Assembly (NCBI RefSeq): GCF_000833575.1
Contig: NZ_CP010827.1
Coordinates: forward strand, 1,306,980 to 1,370,979
From: Corynebacterium singulare
GTDB taxonomy: Bacteria; Actinomycetota; Actinomycetes; Mycobacteriales; Mycobacteriaceae
Length of the DNA: 64,000 nucleotides
Reading direction: 5' to 3'
Part shown: positions 32,419 to 42,593 of the stretch, in pieces
Layout of the letters: every line of letters begins with the position of its first letter
How positions within the stretch are numbered: position 1 is the first letter of the stretch
Position numbers and translations under genes: made by a program
The notes under the pieces: model-generated
Told to the model about the DNA's origin: nothing
Seen by the model: the letters and a program-made list of their open reading frames with translations, nothing else
Database searches by the model: none

Positions 32419-33843
32419 ATGACTACGAAACTGACATTGGCAGAGAAGGTGTGGCGCGACCACGTGGTGCGCAAGGGAGAGAACGGCGAACCCGATCTCC
32501 TCTACATTGACTTCCAGCTCCTTCACGAAGTTACCAGCCCACAAGCCTTCGATGGGCTGCGCTTGGCTGGGCGTACCATGCGTCATCCTGAGCTGCACTT
32601 GGCTACAGAGGACCACAACGTTCCCACTGTGGGGATTAAGACCGGCAATCTGCTGGAGATTAAGGATGAGATCTCCCGTACCCAGGTCTCCACGTTGCGC
32701 AAGAACTGCGAAGAGTTCGGCGTGCGTCTTCATGCGATGGGGGATGCACAGCAGGGCATCGTTCATACCGTTGGCCCCCAGCTTGGTATCACGCAGCCCG
32801 GCATGACCATCGTGTGCGGTGACTCCCATACCTCGACGCATGGAGCGTTTGGCTCCATTGCCATGGGTATCGGCACCTCAGAGGTCGAGCACGTCATGGC
32901 CACCCAGACGCTCTCGCTGAAGCCCTTTAAGACCATGGCTATCGAGGTGAGTGGTGAGCTGGAAGAAGGCGTTTCGGCTAAGGATCTTATCCTGGCTATC
33001 ATCGCCAAGATTGGCACCGGTGGCGGCCAAGGCCACATCATTGAGTACCGCGGCGAGGCCATCCGTAAGATGTCCATGGAAGCTCGCATGACCATCTGCA
33101 ACATGTCTATCGAGGCGGGCGCCCGCGCCGGTATGGTAGCTCCGGATGAGACGACCTTTGACTACGTCAAGGGCCGCGAATTCGCACCGAAGGGTGAGGA
33201 TTGGGACGCTGCTGTGGAGTATTGGAAGACCTTGCCTACAGATGATGGCGCCGAGTTCGACACCGTCGTCCACATCGACGGCTCTGCACTGACTCCATTC
33301 GTAACCTGGGGCACCAACCCGGGACAGGGACTGCCGCTGAGTGCGTCCGTACCGGACCCGGAATCCTTTGGTGACGAAGGCGAGAAGGCAGCCACCGAAA
33401 AGGCCTTGGCCTATATGGATCTCAAGCCCGGCACCCCGCTGCGTGAGATTGAGATCGATACGGTCTTCCTAGGTTCCTGCACGAATGCCCGAATCGAGGA
33501 TCTGCGGGCGGCCGCTGAGGTGGTCAAGGGCCGCAGCATTGCTGACGGCACCCGCATGATGGTCGTGCCCTCCTCAGCCGTTGTGAAGGCGCAGGCGGAA
33601 GAGGAAGGCCTCGACAAGATTTTCACTGATTTCGGTGCTGAATGGCGCACGGCTGGTTGCTCGATGTGCCTAGGTATGAACCCGGACCAGTTGAAACCGG
33701 GGGAGCGGTCGGCGTCGACAAGCAACCGCAATTTCGAAGGCCGACAGGGCCCAGGCGGGCGTACCCATCTCGTTTCGCCCGCTGTTGCAGCAGCCACCGC
33801 AGTTCTGGGCCACTTGGCGTCACCGGCAGACATCACCGCATAA
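32419..33843 (+). CDS. leuC: 3-Isopropylmalate dehydratase, large subunit
   Basis: Aconitase-family [4Fe-4S] subunit isomerising 2- to 3-isopropylmalate in leucine synthesis. 474 residues; cluster-binding Cys in [13 protein letters not shown] and [13 protein letters not shown], substrate motifs [20 protein letters not shown] (first part) and [26 protein letters not shown] lies before the ATG at 32419. leuD follows after 17 bases with its own ribosome site, so the two subunits are co-expressed. Confidence 0.97.
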   Translation: MTTKLTLAEKVWRDHVVRKGENGEPDLLYIDFQLLHEVTSPQAFDGLRLAGRTMRHPELHLATEDHNVPTVGIKTGNLLEIKDEISRTQVSTLRKNCEEFGVRLHAMGDAQQGIVHTVGPQLGITQPGMTIVCGDSHTSTHGAFGSIAMGIGTSEVEHVMATQTLSLKPFKTMAIEVSGELEEGVSAKDLILAIIAKIGTGGGQGHIIEYRGEAIRKMSMEARMTICNMSIEAGARAGMVAPDETTFDYVKGREFAPKGEDWDAAVEYWKTLPTDDGAEFDTVVHIDGSALTPFVTWGTNPGQGLPLSASVPDPESFGDEGEKAATEKALAYMDLKPGTPLREIEIDTVFLGSCTNARIEDLRAAAEVVKGRSIADGTRMMVVPSSAVVKAQAEEEGLDKIFTDFGAEWRTAGCSMCLGMNPDQLKPGERSASTSNRNFEGRQGPGGRTHLVSPAVAAATAVLGHLASPADITA

Positions 33844-33860
33844 GGGAACGGAGAAGAATA

Positions 33861-34451
33861 ATGGAAAAGTTTGTTACACACACTGGTGTTGGTGTTCCGC
33901 TGCGTGCTTCGAACGTGGACACCGACCAGATCATTCCGGCGCGCTATCTCAAGTCCGTCAAGCGCACCGGCTTTGCCGAGGGACTGTTTTCTAACTGGCG
34001 TTCAGACGGGAACTTCGTACTCAACCAACCCCAGTTCACCGATGGCTCCGTGCTTTTCGCTGGCCCCGACTTTGGCACAGGTTCCTCGCGCGAGCACGCG
34101 GTGTGGGCACTGGCTGAGTACGGTTTCAAAGCTGTATTTTCTTCGCGGTTTGCAGATATCTTCCGTGGAAACTCAGGCAAGGCTGGGCTCCTGACCGGGC
34201 TCATGGCTCAGGAAGACATCGAGTTGATTTGGAAGCAGCTTGAGTCCGGCGAGACACAGGTGAGCGTTGATTTGGAGGCGCGGACCGTGACCGTGGGCGG
34301 CAACAGCTATACGTTCGACATTGATGACTACACGCGGTGGCGCCTTATGGAAGGCCTCGACGATATTGGACTTACCCTGCGCAACGAGGCGGACATTGAG
34401 GATTTCGAAGCTGGCCGTCCCTCGTTCAAGCCGAAAGTTGGTGCACAATAA
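33861..34451 (+). CDS. leuD: 3-Isopropylmalate dehydratase, small subunit
   Basis: A 196-residue swivel-domain subunit that completes the LeuC active site. Motifs [31 protein letters not shown] and the family-typical [15 protein letters not shown] are present; the C-terminus is RPSFKP. The ATG at 33861 follows a purine-rich GGAACGGAGAAG. Last gene of the leuCD operon; hairpins at 34488-34550 follow. Confidence 0.97.
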   Translation: MEKFVTHTGVGVPLRASNVDTDQIIPARYLKSVKRTGFAEGLFSNWRSDGNFVLNQPQFTDGSVLFAGPDFGTGSSREHAVWALAEYGFKAVFSSRFADIFRGNSGKAGLLTGLMAQEDIELIWKQLESGETQVSVDLEARTVTVGGNSYTFDIDDYTRWRLMEGLDDIGLTLRNEADIEDFEAGRPSFKPKVGAQ

Positions 34452-34487
34452 TGGTCGGCATCGCGTGAGAATGTGTAAATATCGTTA

Positions 34488-34560
34488 ACCCCTTCTGAGG
34501 TAGGAAGGGGTAGTATTCCCCGTCTCATGTGGCACCCCTAACAGGGTGCCGTTAGTGTTT
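34488..34560 (+). terminator. Two hairpins after leuD
   Basis: ACCCCTTC-N8-GAAGGGGT (34488-34511) and GGCACCC-CTAACA-GGGTGCC (34531-34550), the second followed by GTTAGTGTTTT. Either or both could end the leuCD message. The next gene starts at 34566, so its promoter must lie within or beside them. Confidence 0.45.
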
Positions 34561-34565
34561 TCCGC

Positions 34566-35618
34566 ATGACCAACCCTTTTGATAGCAATAGAGACCCGTC
34601 CAGCGATCAGCACGGCGGAAACAACGGCCACAACAGTTCTGGAGCCTATGGATCCGGCAACGGGGCCTCCACCGGTGGAAATACCTATGGCTCCTATGGG
34701 TCCGACCAGAGTAGCTTTGGCAACAACAACTACGGCGGAACTTCGTATGGGGAGAACTCCTACGGTGCCAGCCAGGGTACGTACGGTCAGGAGTACCAGG
34801 ATCCCAACGGATACGGTCAGGGATACCAGCAGCAAGGTGGCTATGGCGCGGGCTACCAACAGGAAGGTGGCTATGGCGCGGGTTACCAGCAGCAAGGTGG
34901 TCTGACCGTCTCGCCGGTCGACGCCATGGATTCCATCGGTCAGGCGTTCAAGGGTTATTTCAAGCAGCCTATGCCGGGTGCTCTCGCCGCTCTTGCCTAC
35001 TTCGCAGTGATGGGAATCGGGATTTTCCTGCCTCTTTTCGTCGTGAGCATTGGTGCTGCGTCTACTGCCGCGACGTCGTATGACCCAGCGACTGACGCCT
35101 TTTCCGACGGTGGCGCTGCGGGCCTTGGGGCATTGAGCATTTTCGGTTTGGTCGTTGTTTACTTCTTGGCGATTCTTCTCTCTGCTTGGATGTATGCCGG
35201 CTGCGTCTCCGCCTCACGCAAGATTGCTAATGGGGAAAATGTCTCTTTCGGCGACTACTTTAAGGGTGGCAACGTCAAGGGTATTTTCGGTGTGTATATC
35301 TGCTACATCATTGCCTTTGTTATCGGTAGCTTTACCATCGTTCTGGGCATCGTGGCGGCCGTGCTTTTCTGGGCGGCACCGGTGATCAAAGCTGAAGACC
35401 CCGAAAAGAGTATTGGTGAGTGCTTTAAAGAATCGATGAACCTTGTCGTGAACAACTTCGGTCAAATGTTTGTTTTCTACCTCTTGTTCTCGATCTTGAT
35501 GAGCTTGTTCATGTTGATTCCCATTGTTGGAATGCTCTGTGCTCCTCCGCTCATGACCTTGGGACATGTCCTTTTCTTGCGCACCGTGCGCAAGCGTCCG
35601 GCCATGCGCTGGGCCTAA
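34566..35618 (+). CDS. Membrane protein with Gly/Tyr/Gln-rich N-terminal repeats (paralogue 1)
   Basis: A 350-residue protein. The first ~115 residues are disordered and repetitive (Asn/Ser/Gly then GYGQGYQQQGG and GYGAGYQQEGG units). About six hydrophobic segments follow, separated by an amphipathic block FGDYFKGGNVKGIFGVYI and the motif AVLFWAAPVIKAEDPEKSIG. A paralogue with the same plan lies 160 bases downstream, and the shared core suggests tandem duplication. The fold resembles uncharacterised multi-helix proteins; the prion-like N-terminus may mediate assembly at the membrane (inference). Confidence 0.8.
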   Translation: MTNPFDSNRDPSSDQHGGNNGHNSSGAYGSGNGASTGGNTYGSYGSDQSSFGNNNYGGTSYGENSYGASQGTYGQEYQDPNGYGQGYQQQGGYGAGYQQEGGYGAGYQQQGGLTVSPVDAMDSIGQAFKGYFKQPMPGALAALAYFAVMGIGIFLPLFVVSIGAASTAATSYDPATDAFSDGGAAGLGALSIFGLVVVYFLAILLSAWMYAGCVSASRKIANGENVSFGDYFKGGNVKGIFGVYICYIIAFVIGSFTIVLGIVAAVLFWAAPVIKAEDPEKSIGECFKESMNLVVNNFGQMFVFYLLFSILMSLFMLIPIVGMLCAPPLMTLGHVLFLRTVRKRPAMRWA

Positions 35619-35635
35619 CATCTGGATTGTGTGAC

Positions 35636-35665
35636 AGGGGCGTTCGTCCAAGACGGCGCCCCTTT
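35636..35665 (+). terminator. Hairpin terminator between the two paralogues
   Basis: AGGGGCG (35636-35642) pairs with CGCCCCT (35657-35663), followed by TTTCGTC, shortly after the stop of the first membrane-protein gene. The short T-run makes it moderate. Confidence 0.5.
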
Positions 35666-35778
35666 CGTCGTGGGCGGAATGACTTCACTTGCGTTGCGTG
35701 GGGAATAGACCCCTGTTATTGCCGGGATGGAGGGCACTTCAGCGCGCCGACACTGAAACTCCCTATAGACTCCAGTGC

Positions 35779-36759
35779 ATGACCAACCCATATGAAGGAT
35801 ATGACGGGCCACACGGGTATACCGGGCAAGGTGGATTTGGAGGCTCCTCTAGCCCCAACATGGGGCCACACCAATCTGGTTATGGAGCGCAGGGAGGAGG
35901 GGTGCCGCCCTACTCAGGACACGGTGGCCCTTATCAGCCGGGGCCCTATGGGGGTGGAAACTACTCGGGCTCCTTTGAGAACCACTTCAACGGAACCGGC
36001 CCTTACCAACAAGGGCCGTGGCCGCAGCAGCCCCCAGTGATGATGGGGGTGCCGCAGGCAGAGCCCGGCTATATTATTGGGCAGTCTTTTAAAGCCTTCG
36101 GGGATGCTGCTGCAGAGTGGATCGTGGGTGTCCTTGCCCATCTGGGCATCCTTACCGCTGTCTATTTTGCGGTCAATTTTGCCGTGATGGTGGTGTCCTT
36201 CAACGTCGCCATTGTTATGGGCAGCATTTCCTCCACCGCGGCCTCTGAACCTTTGAGTTTCGCGGGCGTCGTCGCCTTGCTGCTGACGTTCGTCGCAATT
36301 TTCGGTTGCGTGTTTGCTTGCATGCTGTGGATGCAGGCAAACTTTTGCTATGCCGCCAATAAGGCGTTGGACGGCGAAAAGCTGACGTTCGGAGATTTCT
36401 TTCAATTCAAATCCGTCGCTGGCTTGATGAAGGTTTTTCTGTGCGTAGGATTTATGGTCACCGTGGGCTCGCTGCTCATCATCCCAGGGATTGTTGCGAT
36501 CGTGCTGTTCTGGGCGGCACCAGTCATCAAGGCGAAAGAACCTTCGCTTACCGTGGGCCAATGTCTGAGCTTGTCACAGCAGATGGTGCGCCAAAACTTC
36601 GGCACTGCCCTGGGCACTGTAGTTCTGCTCGGGTTGATTCAGTTTGCCTTCTCATTGTTTCTGTTTCTCGGGCTAATCCCCGCCTTTCCTATTACGGCAT
36701 TGGGGTTTGCGTTTGCCGCTCGCGCCATCTCACAGCAGCAATGCAGGCTCTGGCCGTAA
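35779..36759 (+). CDS. Membrane protein with Gly/Pro/Tyr-rich N-terminus (paralogue 2)
   Basis: A 326-residue protein. A disordered Gly/Pro/Tyr/His/Gln N-terminus (about 1-95, for example GGPYQPGPYGGGNYSG) precedes about six hydrophobic segments. The cores FGDFFQFKSVAGLMKVFL and VLFWAAPVIKAKEPSLTVGQ align with those of the preceding gene. TATAGA about nine bases before the ATG at 35779 suggests a separate, leaderless promoter. Function unknown; paralogy to its neighbour is direct from sequence. Confidence 0.8.
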   Translation: MTNPYEGYDGPHGYTGQGGFGGSSSPNMGPHQSGYGAQGGGVPPYSGHGGPYQPGPYGGGNYSGSFENHFNGTGPYQQGPWPQQPPVMMGVPQAEPGYIIGQSFKAFGDAAAEWIVGVLAHLGILTAVYFAVNFAVMVVSFNVAIVMGSISSTAASEPLSFAGVVALLLTFVAIFGCVFACMLWMQANFCYAANKALDGEKLTFGDFFQFKSVAGLMKVFLCVGFMVTVGSLLIIPGIVAIVLFWAAPVIKAKEPSLTVGQCLSLSQQMVRQNFGTALGTVVLLGLIQFAFSLFLFLGLIPAFPITALGFAFAARAISQQQCRLWP

Positions 36760-36807
36760 CTTTGGGGCGGGGGAAGATGGGATGAGCAAAACCTCCCATT
36801 CGCGGAG

Positions 36808-37806
36808 CTAACGCACTGGTAGTGGGCTAGCTAGGTAGTCCGCGCCAGTTAGCTCACCGTCGTTGAAAGACAGCACCCACACTGAGGCCTTCTTAAACTT
36901 CAGCTCCTCGATAGGGGTCGTGATGAACTTTGGGGCATAGGACTCGATGATGCCCGGAATAGTGAGACCCTGGCTTACGACAACCGGAACGCCACCGCCA
37001 TCGACAACGCGCTGGAAAGCTGCGCGGGCGTCCTCAGGTGCGGCGTCAAAAACCTCATCACCGAAAGCCTTGTTGATGGCGATGTCCATTCCGAGTTCGT
37101 CAGCAAGCGGAGCGGCCGTCTGCTGGCAGCGTTGCGGTGGGGCGCAGTAGATGGCCGTCGGGTGGTAAGGGGCGAGCATCGGGACGAGCATCTCAGCCTG
37201 GCGGCGACCCTTCTTGTCCAACGGGCGCAGGTCATCATCTCCCTCCCAGTTTCGTCGCTGGTGGGCGTGAGCGTGGCGCACGTAGAGGACACGCGTGGTC
37301 GGGGCTAGGCGCAGTCGCTTGTGAGCCTTAGCCAACACTTGCGTATCGACTTCATAAGACAGCAACTCGCAGGCTTCGTCGATGGACACCCACCGCAGCT
37401 CATCGGTCTCATCATTCGGAGTGTAGGAACCCTCCAGAACTCGCGCCATCCAGTAGTAGACCACCTTTGTTCGGCCTTGTACCGGGTACGCTACCTTCCC
37501 GATGAGCTTGCCCAATCGCACCGTGTAGCCGGTCTCCTCTAGAATTTCGCGGGCAGCGGTAGCTGGCAGGGACTCGCCCGGATCGACCTTGCCCTTGGGC
37601 AGCGACCAATCGTCGTAGTGCGGGCGGTGGATGATGGCCACCTCTGGATCCTGCGGCTCACCGCGCCACAACACCGCACCGGCAGCCAGCGTGGTGCGCT
37701 TGAACTCATCGGCCGGATCCACCGGAATTTCCTGATGGCGCCCGGAAACAAACACCTCCGATTGGGTATCTTTATCCGTTTCGTGCATGTTCTTTGCCTT
37801 GGGCAT
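36808..37806 (-). CDS. NUDIX hydrolase fused to histidine phosphatase (MutT1-like)
   Basis: A 332-residue two-domain protein. The N-terminal NUDIX domain has the full box ([20 protein letters not shown], then TGY) at about 72-96. The C-terminal histidine-phosphatase domain has the RHAHA catalytic motif ([20 protein letters not shown]) at about 172 and a late phosphatase region ([12 protein letters not shown]) in which the usual second His is not obvious. The architecture equals mycobacterial MutT1, which cleans oxidised guanine nucleotides and hydrolyses diadenosine polyphosphates. GAAGGAG precedes the ATG by four bases. It is divergent from gpsA and convergent with the membrane paralogue. 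Confidence 0.92.
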   Translation of the reverse strand: MPKAKNMHETDKDTQSEVFVSGRHQEIPVDPADEFKRTTLAAGAVLWRGEPQDPEVAIIHRPHYDDWSLPKGKVDPGESLPATAAREILEETGYTVRLGKLIGKVAYPVQGRTKVVYYWMARVLEGSYTPNDETDELRWVSIDEACELLSYEVDTQVLAKAHKRLRLAPTTRVLYVRHAHAHQRRNWEGDDDLRPLDKKGRRQAEMLVPMLAPYHPTAIYCAPPQRCQQTAAPLADELGMDIAINKAFGDEVFDAAPEDARAAFQRVVDGGGVPVVVSQGLTIPGIIESYAPKFITTPIEELKFKKASVWVLSFNDGELTGADYLASPLPVR

Positions 37807-37935
37807 ACTGCTCCTTCAACGCCGGTTTTGTCGCTCCCTCTATCTTCCTCTACTGCCCGCCGTGATGCAGCCTTACGCGCCGAGCGTGCTTTAATGGTGA
37901 AAACCGATAAAAGCGATTTAAGAGTGAGGTGGCAC

Positions 37936-38934
37936 ATGGTTAATGTGGCCGTCATGGGAGCGGGCTCGTGGGGAACCACCCTGGCTAAGGTCTTCGCTGA
38001 TGCAGGCAATGAGGTCCGCCTGTGGGCACGCCGCGCGGAACTGGCGGAAGCCATCAACACCCGCCACGAGAACCCAGACTACCTACCGGACCTGCCACTT
38101 CCCGAGTCAATTCAGGCAACGACGGATCCTGCGCAGGCGCTTGGCGACGCCTCCATCGTCATCTTCGGTGTCCCCTCCCAGACCCTGCGCGCCAACCTGG
38201 AAGACTGGGCGCCGTTACTGCCGCAGGACGCCACGGTGGTGTCCATCTCCAAAGGCGTGGAAAAGGAAACGCTTAATCTCATGAGTGAAGTTATCGCGGA
38301 TGCCGCCGGCGTAGAGGAAGAGCGCATCGCGGTGCTTTCAGGGCCGAACTTGGCCAAGGAGGTGGCACAGGAACAGCCGGCGGCGACGGTTATCGCCTGC
38401 ACCGATGTGGCGCGCGCTGAAGAAGTTCAGCATGCAGCGGCCGCACCTTACTTCCGCCCGTACACGAACACCGATGTGATCGGCGCAGAGATCGGAGGTG
38501 CCTGCAAGAACGTCATCGCGCTCGCGTGCGGCATGGCCTCCGGCAAAGGCTTGGGCAACAACACTATGGCCACCATCATCACCCGCGGTTTGGCGGAGAT
38601 TACGCGCCTTGGTGTAGAACTCGGTGCGGATCCTTTCACGTTCTCCGGCTTGGCAGGTATGGGAGACCTCGTTGCAACCTGTAGCTCAACGTTGTCGCGC
38701 AACCGCACCTTCGGATACCGCCTGGGCCAAGGCGGCACGCTGGAGGAAGCCACTGCGGCCACCAACGGCCAGGTGGCTGAGGGGGTTATTTCTTCGGACT
38801 CCATTTTCCGCCTTGCCCAGCGTGCAGGAGTGGAGATGCCCATCACTCAGGCCGTCTACGGCGTGTGCCACGAAGGCGTCAGCGTGGATGACATGATCGT
38901 GGCTCTGATGGGTCGCACCAAAAAGGCGGAGTAG
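37936..38934 (+). CDS. gpsA: NAD(P)-dependent glycerol-3-phosphate dehydrogenase
   Basis: Reduces dihydroxyacetone phosphate to sn-glycerol 3-phosphate for phospholipid synthesis. 332 residues; Rossmann motif [21 protein letters not shown] at the N-terminus (GxGxxG), [28 protein letters not shown], the catalytic [17 protein letters not shown] (K) and [14 protein letters not shown]. The ATG at 37936 follows GAGGTGG. ddl starts 21 bases after its stop, so they are likely one unit. Confidence 0.97.
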   Translation: MVNVAVMGAGSWGTTLAKVFADAGNEVRLWARRAELAEAINTRHENPDYLPDLPLPESIQATTDPAQALGDASIVIFGVPSQTLRANLEDWAPLLPQDATVVSISKGVEKETLNLMSEVIADAAGVEEERIAVLSGPNLAKEVAQEQPAATVIACTDVARAEEVQHAAAAPYFRPYTNTDVIGAEIGGACKNVIALACGMASGKGLGNNTMATIITRGLAEITRLGVELGADPFTFSGLAGMGDLVATCSSTLSRNRTFGYRLGQGGTLEEATAATNGQVAEGVISSDSIFRLAQRAGVEMPITQAVYGVCHEGVSVDDMIVALMGRTKKAE

Positions 38935-38955
38935 AGCCGAGTAAAGTTGCCGGGT

Positions 38956-40026
38956 ATGACTGAAGCGAAACCTGTGCGCGTAGCCGTCGTCTACGGCGGG
39001 CGCAGCTCCGAGCACTCGGTGTCCTGCATTTCCGCGGGCGCCATTATGGAGCACCTCGACCCGGAGAAATACGAGGTGGTGCCTATTGGCATCACCCGTG
39101 ATGGTATGTGGACCCAGGGTACCCGGGAGGGCCTGCAGATTGTTGACGGCCGCCTCCCAGAGGTTGAACTGCACGATGAGCTTGCCCTCTCCCTCAACCC
39201 CGCCACCCGCGGTCGCATTCATAACGTGACCCGTCACGAGCACTATACCGAGGTGGACGTCATCGTCCCGGTCCTGCACGGACCGTTTGGTGAGGACGGG
39301 ACGGTGCAGGGCCTGTTCGAGCTGTCCGGAATTCCGTACGTGGGCGCCGGAGTGCTGGCGTCTGCCGTCGGGATGGATAAGGAATTCACCAAGAAGCTGC
39401 TGGTGGCCGAAGGCCTGCCCGTGGCGCCCCAGGTTGTGCTCACCGGAGAGACTGTGTTGAGCGATGAACACAAGGCCCACCTTGGCCTTCCCGTCTTCGT
39501 CAAACCAGCACGCGGCGGATCCTCCATCGGCGTGTCCAAAGTTTCAGCCTGGGAGGATTTCGAGGCAGCCGTACAGCTGGCCTACGAGTCCGATGGAAAG
39601 GTGCTCGTGGAGCCGGAGATCCTCGGCGCCGAGGTTGAGGTTGGCGTGCTCGAACACCCAGACGGAACCCTCCAGGCCTCCGTACCCGCGAAACTCCTCG
39701 GAACCACGGAGTCCGAGGAGGGTTTTTATGACTTCGACTCGAAGTACATCAATGAGGGCGTTTCTGCAGAAATCCCTGCGCCTTTGAGCCAGGAACTCAG
39801 CGAAGAAATCCGCGAACGCGCCATCGAAGCCTTCCGAGCGTTGGGCGCAGCGGGGCTGTCCCGCGTGGACTTCTTCATCACCGACGAGACCTACTACATC
39901 AACGAGGTCAACACCTTCCCGGGATTTACCCCGATTTCGATGTATCCGCAGGTCTTCTCCGCAGCCGGCGTGGATTATGCCGAGCTGCTTGACATACTGA
40001 TCCAGACTGCGCTCGCGCACGCCTAG
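38956..40026 (+). CDS. ddl: D-alanine--D-alanine ligase
   Basis: ATP-grasp ligase making D-Ala-D-Ala for peptidoglycan. 356 residues; VVYGGRSSEHSVSCISAG, HGPFGEDGTVQGLFE, the PYVGAGVLASAVGMDKEFTK block, VKPARGGSSIGVSKV, EILGAEVEVGVL, RVDFFI and NEVNTFPGFTPISMYP. The serine/tyrosine loop typical of Ddl, rather than VanA-type, is present. The ATG at 38956 is 21 bases after gpsA; a TTG three codons upstream is less likely. Confidence 0.97.
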   Translation: MTEAKPVRVAVVYGGRSSEHSVSCISAGAIMEHLDPEKYEVVPIGITRDGMWTQGTREGLQIVDGRLPEVELHDELALSLNPATRGRIHNVTRHEHYTEVDVIVPVLHGPFGEDGTVQGLFELSGIPYVGAGVLASAVGMDKEFTKKLLVAEGLPVAPQVVLTGETVLSDEHKAHLGLPVFVKPARGGSSIGVSKVSAWEDFEAAVQLAYESDGKVLVEPEILGAEVEVGVLEHPDGTLQASVPAKLLGTTESEEGFYDFDSKYINEGVSAEIPAPLSQELSEEIRERAIEAFRALGAAGLSRVDFFITDETYYINEVNTFPGFTPISMYPQVFSAAGVDYAELLDILIQTALAHA

Positions 40027-40033
40027 CTGCTGT

Positions 40034-40939
40034 TTAGGACTGGGGCGGTGTGGCCTTAGCGAGAGCGTCACTCAGCCGAACGAGCGCCGAGTTCGCCGCG
40101 TCCTGCGGGGCAGATAGTGCGAGATCCTCGGAGCGTCCCAAGGCGAACCACGTGCCGGCTGTGGTGCCCTCAGCCAAGGTGGTGTCCTCAAACCACGGAA
40201 CCTCATTGACTTGCTGTAGCTGGACGCCGGCTGCGTAGTTCTCCGGAGCGGCCACGCCGCAGCGTACAACAATTTCCTCGCGCCCCGGCGCGCTATACAC
40301 CCATGTGTTCTTGTCGCCCACATCCGAGCGGCGTGTGTAGCCTTCCGCGAGCGATCCTGGCAAAGCTTTGTCGAGCTTAGGGCACATCTCATCCGGCCCG
40401 GCGGCTAGCTGGGAGAGCGGAGCTGGGTGTGGCGTGAGGGATTCATGGGGGAGACGGGAGAGGGCATCGCTAAGTCCCTGTGGTTCCTCATCTGCCGCGG
40501 TGGTCATGGCCACGGCCGGGGACCGCTGCGTGGAGTACCACGTTGTGAGGTTCGATCCTGGTGTCGCATCGATAACCTTGAGCCATTCTTCGCCCTCGAC
40601 GTCGAAGGTCTGCGAGTATTCAGTGTACTGCTGTGGCAAATCTACGCCGCAGCGCACCGTTACGCGGTCCTCCGAGGTGCTAGCCCATGCGGCGACGCCG
40701 GCGGGCGCAGGATCGGCGAGTTCCGCGCGGGGGTGGCCCAGGAGGACGTCGGGAAGCGCTCGCACCAGCTCCGCACATTCGGGGGAGTCCGCGGCCTCCG
40801 ACGGGGTCGGTGGCAGCGCAACCGGCTGCTGAGCAGTGGACGTGAAGACGTATTTGGCCCCAAAGATCACGGCCAGCACCATTGCGATGGCAATCCCGAG
40901 TGAGACGTAGATGGCGGTGCGGTTAAATTGGGTATCCAT
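40034..40939 (-). CDS. DUF3515-family protein with two tandem domains
   Basis: A 301-residue protein with an N-terminal membrane anchor (IYVSLGIAIAMVLAVIFGA) and two similar extracytoplasmic domains. The first has CAELVRALPDVLLGHPR, VTVRCGVDLPQQY and TWYSTQRSPAVAM; the second has CPKLDKALPGSLAEGYTR, IVVRCGVAAPENYAAG and TWFALGRSEDLAL. Each domain carries two Cys that probably form a disulfide. DUF3515 proteins in mycobacteria normally have one such domain, so this is an internal duplication. The gene sits between ddl and thiL, its usual place. Function unknown. Confidence 0.85.
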   Translation of the reverse strand: MDTQFNRTAIYVSLGIAIAMVLAVIFGAKYVFTSTAQQPVALPPTPSEAADSPECAELVRALPDVLLGHPRAELADPAPAGVAAWASTSEDRVTVRCGVDLPQQYTEYSQTFDVEGEEWLKVIDATPGSNLTTWYSTQRSPAVAMTTAADEEPQGLSDALSRLPHESLTPHPAPLSQLAAGPDEMCPKLDKALPGSLAEGYTRRSDVGDKNTWVYSAPGREEIVVRCGVAAPENYAAGVQLQQVNEVPWFEDTTLAEGTTAGTWFALGRSEDLALSAPQDAANSALVRLSDALAKATPPQS

Positions 40940-40985
40940 AGGGGCTTATCCTAACCCCGGGAGGCCTAAAAGAGAGAAGGAGTCT

Positions 40986-41945
40986 ATGGGTTTGTCGCAC
41001 ACGCTGGAGCAGGTCGGTGAACGGCACGTCATCCATGAGATTGTTGCTGCAGCACCGAGCGCACTCAACGGCGACGATGCAGCGGTACTGTATCCGGCCG
41101 CGCCCAATTCCCGGACGGTAGCCTCAACGGACATGATGGTGGAAGGGCGCCACTTCCGCCGTGACTGGTCGACGGCCGCGGAGGTGGGACAGAAGGCGAT
41201 AGTGCGCAACTTTGCCGATATCGAGGCAATGGGGGCGCGGCCTACCGCAGCTCTGTTGGCCATCGCCGCACCAGGAGACACACCGGTGGGTTACGTGCGA
41301 GGAATTGCGCAGGGAATCGCAGAGCGGTGTGCGCTGTACAACGCTGAGCTGGTCGGTGGTGACCTCACACGCAGCGACAGTTTGGTCATCAATGTGACTG
41401 CCATGGGATCACTGGGTGGCAGCGGTGCGCCGTTGACGTTAGACAAGGCGCGAGCGGGACAAACCCTGGTAGCGCACGGAAAGATTGGCTATTCCGCGGC
41501 GGGCCTGGCGCTGTTGGAGCGCTTCGGCCGTGCATTGCCTCAGGAATTGGAGGACCTGTGGCCGCTTGTCGACGCCCACTGTGCCCCCACCCTCACCCCC
41601 GGTCGCGGTGTTATCGCGCGTGCTACTGGGTCGACAGCGATGACGGATAACTCCGATGGTTTGGTGCGTGACATGGGCCTTATGGCCCAGCGCTCCTCCG
41701 TGAACATCGATCTCGACCCGGCGGCGATTGCGCCGGATGCGCTGCTTGTCTCGGCCGGGGCCGTGTTGGATGTTGACCCGTGGGAATGGGTTCTGAGCGG
41801 TGGAGAGGATCACACGCTGCTGGCGACGACGTACAAGGCCGCGCCGTCTGGATTCCGTGAGATTGGCCAGGTGCAGCGCGGAACAGGAGTAACCGTGGGC
41901 GGCGAGGCTCCCCGCTTCACCGGGGGATGGGAGAGCTTCGCATGA
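40986..41945 (+). CDS. thiL: Thiamine-monophosphate kinase
   Basis: Phosphorylates thiamine monophosphate to thiamine diphosphate. 319 residues of the AIR-synthase-like fold: [45 protein letters not shown] (first part), [27 protein letters not shown] and [21 protein letters not shown] precedes the ATG. Its stop overlaps the ung start (ATGA), so the genes are coupled. Confidence 0.95.
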   Translation: MGLSHTLEQVGERHVIHEIVAAAPSALNGDDAAVLYPAAPNSRTVASTDMMVEGRHFRRDWSTAAEVGQKAIVRNFADIEAMGARPTAALLAIAAPGDTPVGYVRGIAQGIAERCALYNAELVGGDLTRSDSLVINVTAMGSLGGSGAPLTLDKARAGQTLVAHGKIGYSAAGLALLERFGRALPQELEDLWPLVDAHCAPTLTPGRGVIARATGSTAMTDNSDGLVRDMGLMAQRSSVNIDLDPAAIAPDALLVSAGAVLDVDPWEWVLSGGEDHTLLATTYKAAPSGFREIGQVQRGTGVTVGGEAPRFTGGWESFA

Positions 41946-42583
41946 TTGACACCTCACGGATCCACTACTCCTGGCTGCCGCACATCCGCCACGCCCTGGA
42001 GGAGAACTTACCGCGTATTGAGGAGCACATCGGCCAGGAGTTTTTACCGCCACCTGCGGACGTCTTTGCCGCGTTGTCCATGCCGCTTGAGGATGTTCGC
42101 GTGCTCATCGTGGGCCAGGATCCCTATCCCACTCCGGGGCATGCCATGGGGCTGTCCTTCTCCACGCGCCCAGGTGTTGCGGCTCCCCGCTCGCTGCGGA
42201 ACATTTATGCCGAGTTACAGGATGACCTTGGAATTTCCGGGCGTGACGACGGTGACTTACGTGCCTGGAGCGCACAGGGGGTGTTGCTACTCAACCGCGT
42301 TCTCACCGTTGCCCCGGGGCAGGCAGGCTCGCACCGCCGACTGGGGTGGGAGGCGATTACGGAGGCAGCGATTCGGGCGCTTGCCGGGCGCGACATCGTG
42401 GCCATCTTATGGGGCCGCGATGCCCAGAACTGCCAGGCTTTCCTGCCCGGCACCGACTGCATTACCTCGCCGCACCCCTCGCCACTGTCGGCGCGGCGCG
42501 GTTTCTTCGGCTCGAAGCCGTTCTCCCGGGCCAATGCAGCCCTCGAGGCACGCGGCGTGCCCGCGGTGGACTGGCGCTTGTAA
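41942..42583 (+). CDS. ung: Uracil-DNA glycosylase
   Basis: Removes uracil from DNA. 213 residues, family 1: catalytic [17 protein letters not shown] (Asp), LLLNRVLTV, and [20 protein letters not shown] (His loop with Leu replaced by the SPLSA form). The ATG at 41942 overlaps the thiL stop, and TAAACT just after its end serves the next gene. Confidence 0.96.
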   Translation: MIDTSRIHYSWLPHIRHALEENLPRIEEHIGQEFLPPPADVFAALSMPLEDVRVLIVGQDPYPTPGHAMGLSFSTRPGVAAPRSLRNIYAELQDDLGISGRDDGDLRAWSAQGVLLLNRVLTVAPGQAGSHRRLGWEAITEAAIRALAGRDIVAILWGRDAQNCQAFLPGTDCITSPHPSPLSARRGFFGSKPFSRANAALEARGVPAVDWRL

Positions 42584-42593
42584 ACTAGCCCTC

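Noticed and set aside
34781..34905. Repetitive DNA in the Gly/Tyr/Gln gene as a tandem-repeat array of regulatory type
   Set aside because: The repeat is in frame and encodes GYGAGYQQxGG units of the protein, so it is coding.
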